From: Collinsella sp.
GTDB lineage: Bacteria > Actinomycetota > Coriobacteriia > Coriobacteriales > Coriobacteriaceae
Reading direction: 5' to 3'
Assembly (NCBI GenBank): GCA_031295385.1
Contig: JAUMOL010000006.1
Coordinates: 1-39,924 of the forward strand
Length of the DNA stretch: 39,924 nucleotides
Made by a program: the position numbers and the translations under genes. Positions 7,570 through 14,538 of the stretch are shown here, piece after piece; position 1 is the stretch's first letter, and every line of letters starts with the position of its first letter. The notes beneath the pieces are model-generated. The model was not told where the DNA came from. It was given only the letters and a program-made list of their open reading frames with translations, and made no database searches.

Positions 7570-7830
7570 TTATTTAGCGCGCTCGACGACCTCGATGAGG
7601 CGCCAACGCTTCATCTTGGACATAGGACGGGTCTCCATAACGCGGACGGTGTCGCCCACGCCAGCCGTGCACTCCTCGTCGTGAGCGTGCAGCTTCTTGG
7701 AGCTGGTCATCATCTTGCCGTACTTGGGGTGACGCTCGCGCTCGGTGATGGTGACAACAATGGTCTTGGCACCGGAGACGGAGGTAACGACACCCGTACG
7801 GACCTTACGCGAGTTACGCGAATCAGTCAT
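7570..7830 (-). CDS. rpsQ: 30S ribosomal protein S17
   Basis: 86 residues. SRKVRTGVVTSVSGAKTIVVTITERERHPKYGKMMTSSKKLHAHDEECTAGVGDTVRVMETRPMSKMKRWRL is characteristic S17 content in order. S17 is a primary 16S rRNA binder of the small subunit. AAGGAGAGAAC precedes the ATG. Sixteen bases separate it from rpmC upstream. Confidence 0.97.
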   Translation of the reverse strand: MTDSRNSRKVRTGVVTSVSGAKTIVVTITERERHPKYGKMMTSSKKLHAHDEECTAGVGDTVRVMETRPMSKMKRWRLIEVVERAK

Positions 7831-7846
7831 GTTCTCTCCTTAGGTC

Positions 7847-8062
7847 CTACTCGGCGACAGCGGACTTCTCCGCTGCGATCTCGCGGGCGCGCTGCTCCGT
7901 GAGGACGCGAGCGATGTCCTTCTTCACGGTGTTGACGCGAGCGGTGTTGTCCAGCTGGCTGGTGGCCATCTGGAAACGAAGGTTAAAGAGCTCGGCGCGC
8001 ATTTCCTTCAGCTTCTCAACGAGCTGAGCGTCCGAGAGCTCACGAATCTCTGCGGGCTTCAT
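7847..8062 (-). CDS. rpmC: 50S ribosomal protein L29
   Basis: 71 residues. MKPAEIRELSDAQLVEKLKEMRAELFNLRFQ is diagnostic of L29, a helical hairpin protein near the polypeptide exit tunnel. A short Ala/Glu-rich tail (AAEKSAVAE) ends it. Its ATG overlaps the rplP stop codon by one base, indicating translational coupling. Confidence 0.97.
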   Translation of the reverse strand: MKPAEIRELSDAQLVEKLKEMRAELFNLRFQMATSQLDNTARVNTVKKDIARVLTEQRAREIAAEKSAVAE

Positions 8063-8565
8063 TAGTTCTCCTCCTTGGCGGCGGCGGCGTCCTCAGCAGC
8101 CCACTTGGCCTCGAGAGCGGCCTCCTCAGCCATCTCCTTCTCGATGCGCTGCTCAGCGTTCTTAGCAGCAACAATCTTGGTCTTGATGGGAAGCTTGTGC
8201 TGTGCAAGACGCAGAGCCTCGCGAGCGACCTCCTCGGGCACGCCCTTGACCTCGAACATGATGCGGCCGGGCTTGACGACGGCCACCCACTCCTCGGGGT
8301 TACCCTTACCAGAACCCATGCGAGTCTCGGCAGGCTTCTTGGTGATGGGCTTATCGGGGAAGATCGTGATGTAGACACGACCGCCACGCTTCATGTAGCG
8401 GGTCATGGCAATACGAGCGGCCTCGATCTGACGGTTGGTGATCCAATGGGCCTCGAGAGCCTGGATACCAAACTCGCCGAAATGCAGCTCGGTATTACCC
8501 TTGGCCTGGCCCTTCATGGAGCCACGCTGCACCTTGCGGTGAAGAATACGCTTAGGGGCAAGCAC
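8062..8565 (-). CDS. rplP: 50S ribosomal protein L16, with C-terminal extension
   Basis: 167 residues against the usual 136-145. Standard L16 runs from MLAPKRILHRKVQRGSMKG through GKGNPEEWVAVVKPGRIMFEV to LAQHKLPIKTKIV near residue 135. After this about 30 residues rich in Ala, Glu and Lys (AEEAALEAKWAAEDAAAAKEEN) are appended, predicted helical and acidic. L16 organises the A-site region of the large subunit. Start and stop codons overlap rpsC and rpmC by one base each. Confidence 0.96.
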   Translation of the reverse strand: MLAPKRILHRKVQRGSMKGQAKGNTELHFGEFGIQALEAHWITNRQIEAARIAMTRYMKRGGRVYITIFPDKPITKKPAETRMGSGKGNPEEWVAVVKPGRIMFEVKGVPEEVAREALRLAQHKLPIKTKIVAAKNAEQRIEKEMAEEAALEAKWAAEDAAAAKEEN

Positions 8566-9275
8566 TACTGACCCCTCCTCTCGGAGTTACGACGACGAGG
8601 ACGGGAAGAGCCCTCGAGTGCAGGGTTGGGAACAGGCTGGCCCGGGAGCTTCTCGCCCAGGTAGATCCAGACCTTCACGCCGCAAGCGCCCATGGTGGTG
8701 CTGGCGACAGCCGTGCCGTAGTCGATCTTGGCACGAAGGGTGTGCAGAGGCACGCGACCCTCACGGTACCACTCACGACGGCCCATCTCGGCACCGCCGA
8801 GACGACCGGAGCACTGGATACGGATGCCCTTAGCGCCGGCCTTGCGGGCGGACTGGACAGCCTTGCGCATAGCGCGACGGAAGGCAACGCGGCCCTCGAG
8901 CTGCTCGGCGATAGACTGAGCAACGAGGTTGGCGTCAAGCTCGGGGCGCTTGATCTCGACAACGTCGACGGAGAGCTGGCCCTTGGAGACGCCAGCGACC
9001 TTCTCGAGCTCGGTACGGAGGGTATCGATCTCGGCACCCTTCTTACCGATGACAACGCCGGGGCGAGCGGTGAGGATGATGACCTTCACCTTGTCGCCAG
9101 CGCGCTCGATCTCGACGCGGGAGACAGCTGCGCGGGAAAGACGCTTCTCGAGGTACTTGCGGATCTCGAGATCGTTACCGAGGGTCTTAGCGTAATCCTT
9201 CTCTGCGAACCAGCGGGAGCGCCAGTTCTCGGTGATGCCAAGACGGAAGCCGGTGGGGTAGACTTTCTGACCCAT
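8565..9275 (-). CDS. rpsC: 30S ribosomal protein S3
   Basis: 236 residues. MGQKVYPTGFRLGITENWRSRWFA is the S3 N-terminus. The KH type II RNA-binding motif GVVIGKKGAEIDTLR lies near residue 75, and the C-terminal S3 domain includes GRLGGAEMGRREWYREGRVPLHTLRA. S3 lines the mRNA entry channel. It ends in a basic tail (SRPRRRNSERRGQ). Confidence 0.98.
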   Translation of the reverse strand: MGQKVYPTGFRLGITENWRSRWFAEKDYAKTLGNDLEIRKYLEKRLSRAAVSRVEIERAGDKVKVIILTARPGVVIGKKGAEIDTLRTELEKVAGVSKGQLSVDVVEIKRPELDANLVAQSIAEQLEGRVAFRRAMRKAVQSARKAGAKGIRIQCSGRLGGAEMGRREWYREGRVPLHTLRAKIDYGTAVASTTMGACGVKVWIYLGEKLPGQPVPNPALEGSSRPRRRNSERRGQ

Positions 9276-9281
9276 ACAGCT

Positions 9282-9653
9282 TTACGCCTCCTTTCGAGGA
9301 GCAACGACGACGGTGATGTGGGAAGTACGCTTCAGAATGCGAGAAGCGGAACCCTTGGCGCGGGGACGGATGCGCTTAAGCGTCGGACCCTCGTCAACAT
9401 AGGCAGCGGCGACAACCAGGTTGTCGGCACGCAGACCGTTGTTGTTCTCGGCGTTCGCAACGGCGGAACGGAGAACCTTCTCGACATCCACGGCGACGGC
9501 GCGGTCGCAGAAGTGGAGGATGTCGAAGGCCTGAGCGACAGGCTTGCGGCGGATCAGATCGACCACCAGGCGGGCCTTGCTGGGGGAAACACGCACGTAC
9601 TTAGCGACGGCGCGAACCTCGGTGGCCTCAGTTTCAATAGACTTAGTTGCCAT
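9282..9653 (-). CDS. rplV: 50S ribosomal protein L22
   Basis: 123 residues. VRAVAKYVRVSPSKARLVVDLIRRKPVAQA, LRSAVANAENNNGL and the exit-tunnel loop region GPTLKRIRPRAKGSASRILKRTSHITVVV are all present. L22 lines the nascent peptide tunnel. Spacing to rpsC is six bases. Confidence 0.98.
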   Translation of the reverse strand: MATKSIETEATEVRAVAKYVRVSPSKARLVVDLIRRKPVAQAFDILHFCDRAVAVDVEKVLRSAVANAENNNGLRADNLVVAAAYVDEGPTLKRIRPRAKGSASRILKRTSHITVVVAPRKEA

Positions 9654-9667
9654 TTACGGTTAACCCC

Positions 9668-9928
9668 CTATTTGGCCTTGTGGCCACGGAACGTACGAGT
9701 CGGCGCGAACTCGCCGAGCTTGTGACCAACCATGGACTCGGTAACATACACGGGCACATGCTTGCGGCCGTCGTGGACGGCGATGGTGTGACCAACCATC
9801 TCGGGGAAGATGGTGGACGCGCGGGACCAGGTCTTCACGACGTCCTTCTTGCCAGCCTCGTTCATCGCGGTGATACGCGAGAGAAGGCGAGTCTCCACGA
9901 ACGGGCCCTTTTTGAGACTTCTGCTCAT
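9668..9928 (-). CDS. rpsS: 30S ribosomal protein S19
   Basis: 86 residues beginning MSRSLKKGPFVETRLLSRI, with WSRASTIFPEMVGHTIAVHDGRKHVPVYVTESMVGHKLGEFAPTRTFRGHK, all standard S19 blocks. S19 contacts the A-site finger of the large subunit and is a late-assembly head protein. AGGAGAAAGC precedes the start. Confidence 0.98.
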   Translation of the reverse strand: MSRSLKKGPFVETRLLSRITAMNEAGKKDVVKTWSRASTIFPEMVGHTIAVHDGRKHVPVYVTESMVGHKLGEFAPTRTFRGHKAK

Positions 9929-9960
9929 AAGTGCTTTCTCCTAAAACTCGGTATCCGAAA

Positions 9961-10791
9961 TTACTTCTTACGGCGACGAATGATGTGCTGGTTCGAGACC
10001 TTCTTCTTCTTGCGCGTACGAAGGCCCTTCGTCGGCTTACCCCAGGGGGTAACGGAGGGACGACCAGAGGTGTGGTTCTTGCCCTCGCCACCGCCGTGCG
10101 GGTGGTCGACAGGGTTCATGACGGTACCGCGGACGGTCGGGCGCACGTTCATGTGACGCTTACGGCCGGCCTTGCCGATGACGATGTTGGAGTGATCGGC
10201 GTTGCCGACCTCACCGACGGTGGCGCGGCAGGTAACGAGGATGCGGCGCATCTCGGAGGAAGGCATACGGACGATGGCGTACTTGCCCTCCTTACCCATC
10301 AGCTGGCAGGAGTTACCGGCGGAACGGGCGATAGCGGCGCCCTTGCCCGGCTGGAACTCGACGGCGTGGATGAGCGTACCGACGGGGATGTCGGCGAGGG
10401 GCAGAGCGTTGCCCGGCTTGATGTCGGCGTCAGAACCGGACATGATGGTCTGACCGACCTCGAGGCCCTTGGGGGCCAGGATGTAGCGCTTCTCACCGTC
10501 AGCGTAGTGCAGCAGAGCGATGCGAGCGGAACGGTTCGGATCGTACTCGATCGTGGCAACCTTGGCGGGCACGCCGTCCTTGTTGCGCTTGAAGTCGATC
10601 ACGCGGTAACGACGCTTCACGCCGCCGCCCTGGTGGCGGGTGGTGATGCGGCCGTTGTTGTTACGACCGGCCTTCTTGGGCAGGGGCTCGAGAAGAGACT
10701 TCTCGGGCTTGGTGCAGGTGATCTCGGAGAAGTCGGAGATCGTCTGCCAACGCCTACCAGCGGAGGTCGGCTTAAGGTGCTTTACAGCCAT
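9961..10791 (-). CDS. rplB: 50S ribosomal protein L2
   Basis: 276 residues from the ATG at 10791 (MAVKHLKPTSAGRR), preceded by GAAAGGGATTGTA; an in-frame extension to 10866 is not L2-like. The protein shows GRNNNGRITTRHQGGGVKRRYR, the central RNA-binding block, and the C-terminal catalytic-region motif HPHGGGEGK with the conserved histidine near the peptidyl-transferase centre. A 179-base structured gap separates it from rplW. Confidence 0.98.
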   Translation of the reverse strand: MAVKHLKPTSAGRRWQTISDFSEITCTKPEKSLLEPLPKKAGRNNNGRITTRHQGGGVKRRYRVIDFKRNKDGVPAKVATIEYDPNRSARIALLHYADGEKRYILAPKGLEVGQTIMSGSDADIKPGNALPLADIPVGTLIHAVEFQPGKGAAIARSAGNSCQLMGKEGKYAIVRMPSSEMRRILVTCRATVGEVGNADHSNIVIGKAGRKRHMNVRPTVRGTVMNPVDHPHGGGEGKNHTSGRPSVTPWGKPTKGLRTRKKKKVSNQHIIRRRKK

Positions 10792-10970
10792 TACAATCCC
10801 TTTCAATAGGAATCCGTTAGCCATCGCAGACAGGGATTCGAGGTTCTGCCTCGGGTGCGATGACACCGGACGTATACACGGTTCCGGGCGTGTCCATTTT
10901 ATACGCCCAAAACCTTGAGCTCTCGCCTCCCCTTTTTGGGAGGCATGAGCTCACTCAACAGCAGCGAGTC
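10792..10970 (-). other. Highly structured gap between rplW and rplB
   Basis: Four nested or serial stems can be drawn on the minus strand. The first is a GAGCTC/GAGCTC stem (10917-10922 with 10947-10952) enclosing GCCTCCC/GGGAGGC (10925-10931 with 10938-10944). GGGCGT/ACGCCC comes next, then GACAC/GTGTC. The last is CATCGCA/TGCGATG enclosing CGAGG-CAGAA-CCTCG. TATAAAAT lies inside the second stem and could be a -10 box. Bases 10872-10897 repeat a 26-bp sequence from the rplC leader (23 of 26 identical). A regulatory RNA or internal promoter for rplB is plausible. Confidence 0.5.
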
Positions 10971-11258
10971 TTAGGCCTGGTTGCCAAAGACCTCGATGGT
11001 GTCGCCCTCGGCCAGCGTGACGATGGCCTTCTTCCAAGAACGGGTCTTGCCGGCGACATAGCGCACGCGCTTGGTCTTGGGCTTGACCGTCAGGGTGTTC
11101 ACGCGAACGACCTTGACGCCGAAGATCTCCTCGACAGCGTCCTTGATCTGATACTTGTTAGCATCCTTGGCGACCTCGAACGTGTACTTGTTCAGCTCCA
11201 TGCCGGAGAAGGAACGCTCGGACACGATCGGACGGATGATGATCTCGTGGGCGGTCAT
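10971..11258 (-). CDS. rplW: 50S ribosomal protein L23
   Basis: 95 residues. TAHEIIIRPIVSERSFSGMELNKYTFEVAKDANKYQIKDAVEEIFGVKVVRVNTLTVKPKTKR is the classical L23 order. L23 forms the docking site for signal recognition particle and trigger factor at the tunnel exit. It abuts rplD with no gap. Confidence 0.97.
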   Translation of the reverse strand: MTAHEIIIRPIVSERSFSGMELNKYTFEVAKDANKYQIKDAVEEIFGVKVVRVNTLTVKPKTKRVRYVAGKTRSWKKAIVTLAEGDTIEVFGNQA

Positions 11259-11885
11259 TTATGCAAGCACCTCCCCGAAGTGAGCGGCGATGTCGGCGGG
11301 CATCAGCACGGCGTTGTTGTTGACGAGATCGTAGGTGTTGGCCTCGTCAGCGGTGATGATGAACGTCTTGGGAATGTTGCGGAACGACAGGTAGGCGTTG
11401 ACGTCCTCATCGCGAACGATGATGGTCAGACGCTTGCCCTCAAGGCCGAGAGCCTTGAGCATGGCGACGGCAGCCTTGGTGGAAGGCTTCTCGAAGCCGT
11501 AGTCGTCGACGAGCACGAGCTCGCCATCGGCCAGCTTGGCGGACAGCGCGGAGCGCATAGCCAGCTTGACCTCCTTGTTGTTCATACGCTTAGCGTAGGA
11601 ACGGGGCTTGGGGGCGAAGACGACGCCACCGTGACGCCACTGGGCAGCACGGATGGAACCCTGGCGGGCACGGCCGGTGCCCTTCTGACGCCAAGGCTTC
11701 TTGCCGCCACCGGAAACCTCAGAGCGGCCCTTAGCGGACTGGGTGCCCTGACGCCAAGAGGCCATCTGGCACTTGACGATGTGGTGCATAACGTGGATGT
11801 TCGGCTCGATGCCGTACACCTCAGCGGCGAGCTCGGCCTCGGCGACCTTCTTGCCCTCGCTGTTCTTTACTTCAAACTTTGCCAT
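11259..11885 (-). CDS. rplD: 50S ribosomal protein L4
   Basis: 208 residues. The extended loop WRQGTQSAKGRSEVSGGGKKPWRQKGTGRARQGSIRAAQWRHGGVVF and the globular part LVLVDDYGFEKPSTKAAVAMLKAL are typical L4. In enterobacteria L4 represses its own S10 operon by binding the leader RNA; whether that happens here is unknown. Confidence 0.97.
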   Translation of the reverse strand: MAKFEVKNSEGKKVAEAELAAEVYGIEPNIHVMHHIVKCQMASWRQGTQSAKGRSEVSGGGKKPWRQKGTGRARQGSIRAAQWRHGGVVFAPKPRSYAKRMNNKEVKLAMRSALSAKLADGELVLVDDYGFEKPSTKAAVAMLKALGLEGKRLTIIVRDEDVNAYLSFRNIPKTFIITADEANTYDLVNNNAVLMPADIAAHFGEVLA

Positions 11886-11931
11886 TTAAGTGTTCTCCTT
11901 GGTATGACGCTGGGCTAAATGGGCTGGGCCC

Positions 11932-12552
11932 TTAGGCCATACGGATGGCGACGAGACCATTCTTGGCACCCGGGACAGCGCCCTTGACCAAGATGAGGTT
12001 CTGCTCGGCATCGATGCGGACAACGGAAAGGTTCTTGACGGTAACGCGCTCGTTACCCATGTGACCGGCCATCTTGACGCCCTTGAGGACGCGCGCAGGA
12101 TAGGCGCACTGACCGATAGAACCGGGGTGACGCTGGAAGTGAGAACCATGCGTCATAGGACCGCGGCGCTGACCCCAGCGCTTGATGCGACCCTGGAAGC
12201 CCTTACCCTTGGAGGTACCGATGACGTCGACCTTCTCGACATCAGCGAAATCAGCGACGGTGACGACCTCGCCGACCTTGTGCTCCTCGCCGTTCTCGAC
12301 GCGGACCTCACGAAGGAAGCGGACAGGCTCGACGCCAGCCTTGGCGAAGTGACCAGCCATGGGCTTGTTCACGTTCTTGGCCTTGATGTCGCCGAAACCG
12401 ATCTGGACGGCGTCATAGCCGTCGGTTGCCTGAGTTTTAACCTGCGAGACAGCGCAGGGGCCAGCCTGGATGACCGTGACGGGAACGACGTTGTCGTCCT
12501 CGTCCCAAACCTGGGTCATGCCAATCTTGCGGCCGAGAATCATGCTGATCAA
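11932..12552 (-). CDS. rplC: 50S ribosomal protein L3
   Basis: 206 residues. ILGRKIGMTQVWDEDDNVVPVTVIQAGPC and GTSKGKGFQGRIKRWGQRRGPMTHGSHFQRHPGSIGQCAYPARVLKG with GNERVT are unambiguous L3. The start is uncertain: a TTG at 12552 gives MISMILGRK, which matches the usual M-x-x-x-ILG N-terminus, while an ATG at 12543 gives MILGRK. Neither has a strong ribosome site (only GGGA seven bases before the TTG). It is the first gene of this operon copy; rpsJ, normally just upstream, is 25 kb away at 38008-38322. Confidence 0.97.
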   Translation of the reverse strand: MISMILGRKIGMTQVWDEDDNVVPVTVIQAGPCAVSQVKTQATDGYDAVQIGFGDIKAKNVNKPMAGHFAKAGVEPVRFLREVRVENGEEHKVGEVVTVADFADVEKVDVIGTSKGKGFQGRIKRWGQRRGPMTHGSHFQRHPGSIGQCAYPARVLKGVKMAGHMGNERVTVKNLSVVRIDAEQNLILVKGAVPGAKNGLVAIRMA

Positions 12553-12820
12553 GATATGATCCCAACTCTCGCGTGGTCTTGGGACAATGCGTACACCACC
12601 GAGCGTACGCCCCTAGAGGACCACTACTTACACGACGTGCTCCCCAGCCTTGTATTTCGCCCGGACTACCTGACAACCCTATTAAGCAGGCATTTTGTCC
12701 AGCCAGAATACTCCCCTGGTTACACACAGCTGTTTAGTATACACGGCTGCGGGCGTATCCATCGAGATTCATATTTCACTCACATTGTTTACGCAGGTAA
12801 AGTGCGTGGAGTCGCCTGGG
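12553..12820 (-). promoter_or_regulatory. Leader/promoter region of the S10 operon
   Basis: No convincing gene lies here. On the minus strand TATACT (within 12735-12741) is a candidate -10 box. Bases 12737-12762 repeat a 26-bp sequence found before rplB. That shared piece reads ATGGAYACGCCCGSARCC on the minus strand and runs into GTGTATAC. The 180 bases between it and rplC would be the 5' untranslated leader. Confidence 0.45.
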
Positions 12821-12955
12821 CTTGGCAGAGGGGCGGCGAAATATATTAAGTTTGCTGCTCTACAGTCCTGCGCAAGACGGAAAGCACATTAAGTGCTTTC
12901 CTTTGCGTGCGGAACTCGCGACAAACTTAATATATTTCGCCGCCCCTCTGCCAAG
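12821..12955. repeat. 34-bp perfect inverted repeat with structured 67-base core (MITE-like)
   Basis: The left arm 12821-12854 is the exact reverse complement of 12922-12955. Each arm runs from a GC-rich outer part (CTTGGCAGAGGGGCGGCG) to an AT-rich inner part (AAATATATTAAG). The core contains GAAAGCAC-ATTAA-GTGCTTTC, a second perfect hairpin, flanked by CGCAA/TTGCG. It has no coding capacity. The right arm ends exactly where a remnant of agaS and a broken phosphatase gene begin, so it marks a rearrangement boundary. Confidence 0.85.
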
Positions 12956-13080
12956 CTCGGGAGACGACACGTTGATGTCTGCTTAACTCTGCTCGCTCAG
13001 GCTAAAGACTTTGTTGGGGATCCACTATTTGTTGGAGGGTGAATTTGCTTTGAAGCGGTTTGCCTCCCGCCTGTGGCTTT
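12956..13080. repeat. 125-bp direct repeat, left copy of the island
   Basis: Aligns without gaps to 24493-24617 in the same orientation. The first 45 bases are identical and the rest is about 85% identical by eye. It contains the first codons of agaS (reading VSSPEL on the minus strand) and the 3' end of a histidine phosphatase gene. Confidence 0.85.
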
Positions 13081-13209
13081 TTTGAATTGGCGGCTGACGC
13101 TGCCGCGACTTATTGCCAAGAGGACTTCAACACCATCGGCGCTCATGAGACGAGCGGGACACGGCGACCTCCTCAAGGCAGAAGAGGAAGGCCCGCGCTC
13201 CAGCTCCAT
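12997..13209 (-). pseudogene. Degraded 3' fragment of a histidine phosphatase gene
   Basis: Bases 13000-13160 match the 3' part of the intact phosphatase gene at 24539-25165. The reading MSADGVEVLLAISRGSVSRQF corresponds to MGAEGIETLLAVSHGSASRQF in the intact protein, with the catalytic histidine of SHGS replaced by arginine. About 81 bases (equivalent to 24618-24698) are deleted next, and the remaining tail is read in a different frame. The 5' two thirds are missing. This is a duplicated, decayed copy, not a functional gene. Confidence 0.8.
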
Positions 13210-13239
13210 TATCGCGGCATCCCGTTTCGGGGCGAAGAA

Positions 13240-14037
13240 CTAGAGCACCGAGAACCGGATGAAATTGTACGTGCAGATCACGATGATGAGCACGAGGGCG
13301 AACACGTAGAGCTTATCGACCGCCGCCGAGTCCATCCGGCGCAGCAGGCGGCGCCCCACGACCGACCCAAGCACCGCCATCGCCGCCATGCCCAGCAGGA
13401 CCACGGGGAGGAACGCGGGCACGCTGCCCGTGGCCAGCGTGTAGATGAGGCTCGCCGTCTGCGAGAACGCGATGATGAACAGCGACGCCTGCGCGGCGGG
13501 CTTGCTCTCCATGGCGAAGAAGAAGACGAGGATGGCCAGGTTGAAGGGGCCGCCGCCGATGCCGAGGAAGGACCAGCACGCCCCGGCGCAGAACCCTATG
13601 AGCGCCTGCGCCCACGCATTCTCGAGCTTGAGGCCCTTGATGCGCGCCTTGTTGAGCGTGTAGGCCAGCACGAGGACGGCGAGCACGATGAGCACGGCGG
13701 CCTGGACCGCGCCGACGAGCTCGGCGTCGGGGAACACGGACCCCAGCCGGTTGAACAACATCTTGCCGATCACGCCGCCCACCGCGGAGCTGACGGCGAT
13801 GGGCGACATCGCCCGCGCGTCGATATCAGACTGCCCGCTCGCCGCGTTCTGCGCGAGCGTGGAGAGCGACATGATGAGCACCGACATGCTCGAGAGGAAG
13901 CTCACCGTGCTCACGCTCATGACGTTCATCGCGTCGACCACGGGCTTGATGATCACGCCGCCGCCGATGCCACAGAGCGGCCCCAGAAGCGACGCCAGGA
14001 AGCATACCGCGAAGACCAAGATGTATTGAGGACCCAT
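13240..14037 (-). CDS. TauE/SafE (TSUP) family sulfur-oxyanion exporter
   Basis: 265 residues with about eight hydrophobic segments and the internal duplication typical of the family: FLASLLGPLCGIGGGVIIKP near the N-terminus and FLGIGGGPFNLAILVFF in the second half, each with the G-x-G-G-G signature. TauE/SafE proteins are thought to move sulfite, sulfoacetate or related anions across the inner membrane. AGGAG precedes the ATG by eight bases. It is the last gene of the PTS-sulfatase strand, so export of sulfate or sulfite released by the neighbouring sulfatases is a reasonable inference. Direction and ion are not proven by sequence. Confidence 0.85.
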   Translation of the reverse strand: MGPQYILVFAVCFLASLLGPLCGIGGGVIIKPVVDAMNVMSVSTVSFLSSMSVLIMSLSTLAQNAASGQSDIDARAMSPIAVSSAVGGVIGKMLFNRLGSVFPDAELVGAVQAAVLIVLAVLVLAYTLNKARIKGLKLENAWAQALIGFCAGACWSFLGIGGGPFNLAILVFFFAMESKPAAQASLFIIAFSQTASLIYTLATGSVPAFLPVVLLGMAAMAVLGSVVGRRLLRRMDSAAVDKLYVFALVLIIVICTYNFIRFSVL

Positions 14038-14267
14038 CCGAACAAGCTCCTATCGATCGAGCAACACCCTATGCAACGAATTGCAAGCGTTCGTATCATT
14101 CAAAACCGCAGCGTATGGTTGTGGACTTTTACATATCTCGAACGCTGCTGCGCGATATGTCCCTATTTACGCCGCTCATGCGGAGCACCGTTGCGCCAAG
14201 GGCTAGGCGTCCCCGCCAATCTGCCTGCCGAGTCCATCAATGGCCCGCGCACCGTCTCGACACGCCG

Positions 14268-14517
14268 CTAGTAGTTAGCGAAGTAATCCTGGTTGAAGAT
14301 GCACGCGTAGACGACGTCGAGCAGCAGCGCGGTGGAAACGCTCATGGCGAAGTGCCCGATGTTGTCCTCGCGGTGCATCCGGACAGGAAGTTGATGGTCG
14401 CCACGTCGGCGACACCCACGGCGTCCATCACGGGCTTAATGATGATGCCCCGCCGACACCGCAGATGGCACTGATGGTAGAGGCGAAAAACGCAATGGCG
14501 AATACGATTGCTAGCAT
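14268..14517 (-). pseudogene. Frameshifted remnant of a second TauE/SafE-type gene
   Basis: From an ATG at 14517 the frame reads MLAIVFAIAFFASTISAICGVGG, then loses frame at a G-run. The next frame continues IIIKPVMDAVGVADVATINFLSG, which parallels CGIGGGVIIKPVVDAMNVMSVSTVSFLSS of the intact exporter. A second frame change follows, giving HREDNIGHFAMSVSTALLLDVVYACIFNQDYFANY and a TAG at 14268-14270. The last segment is not recognised and may come from another membrane protein. About 84 codons remain of an expected 260. No function is expected. Confidence 0.7.
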
Positions 14518-14538
14518 ATGAAGCGCCTAGACTCTTCC

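Noticed and set aside
8742..12849. Long plus-strand frames over rpsC, rplV, rplB, rplD and rplC
   Set aside because: All lie opposite unmistakable ribosomal protein genes and have Leu/Gly/Asp-rich antisense composition.
12553..13239. A tRNA or small RNA gene in the S10 leader
   Set aside because: I looked for T-arm (GTTCGANNC) and acceptor-stem patterns and saw none. The hairpins present are explained by the inverted repeat.
13060..14271. 403-residue plus-strand frame opposite the TauE gene
   Set aside because: His/Glu/Arg-rich shadow of a membrane protein gene. The minus strand carries the TSUP motifs and a ribosome site.
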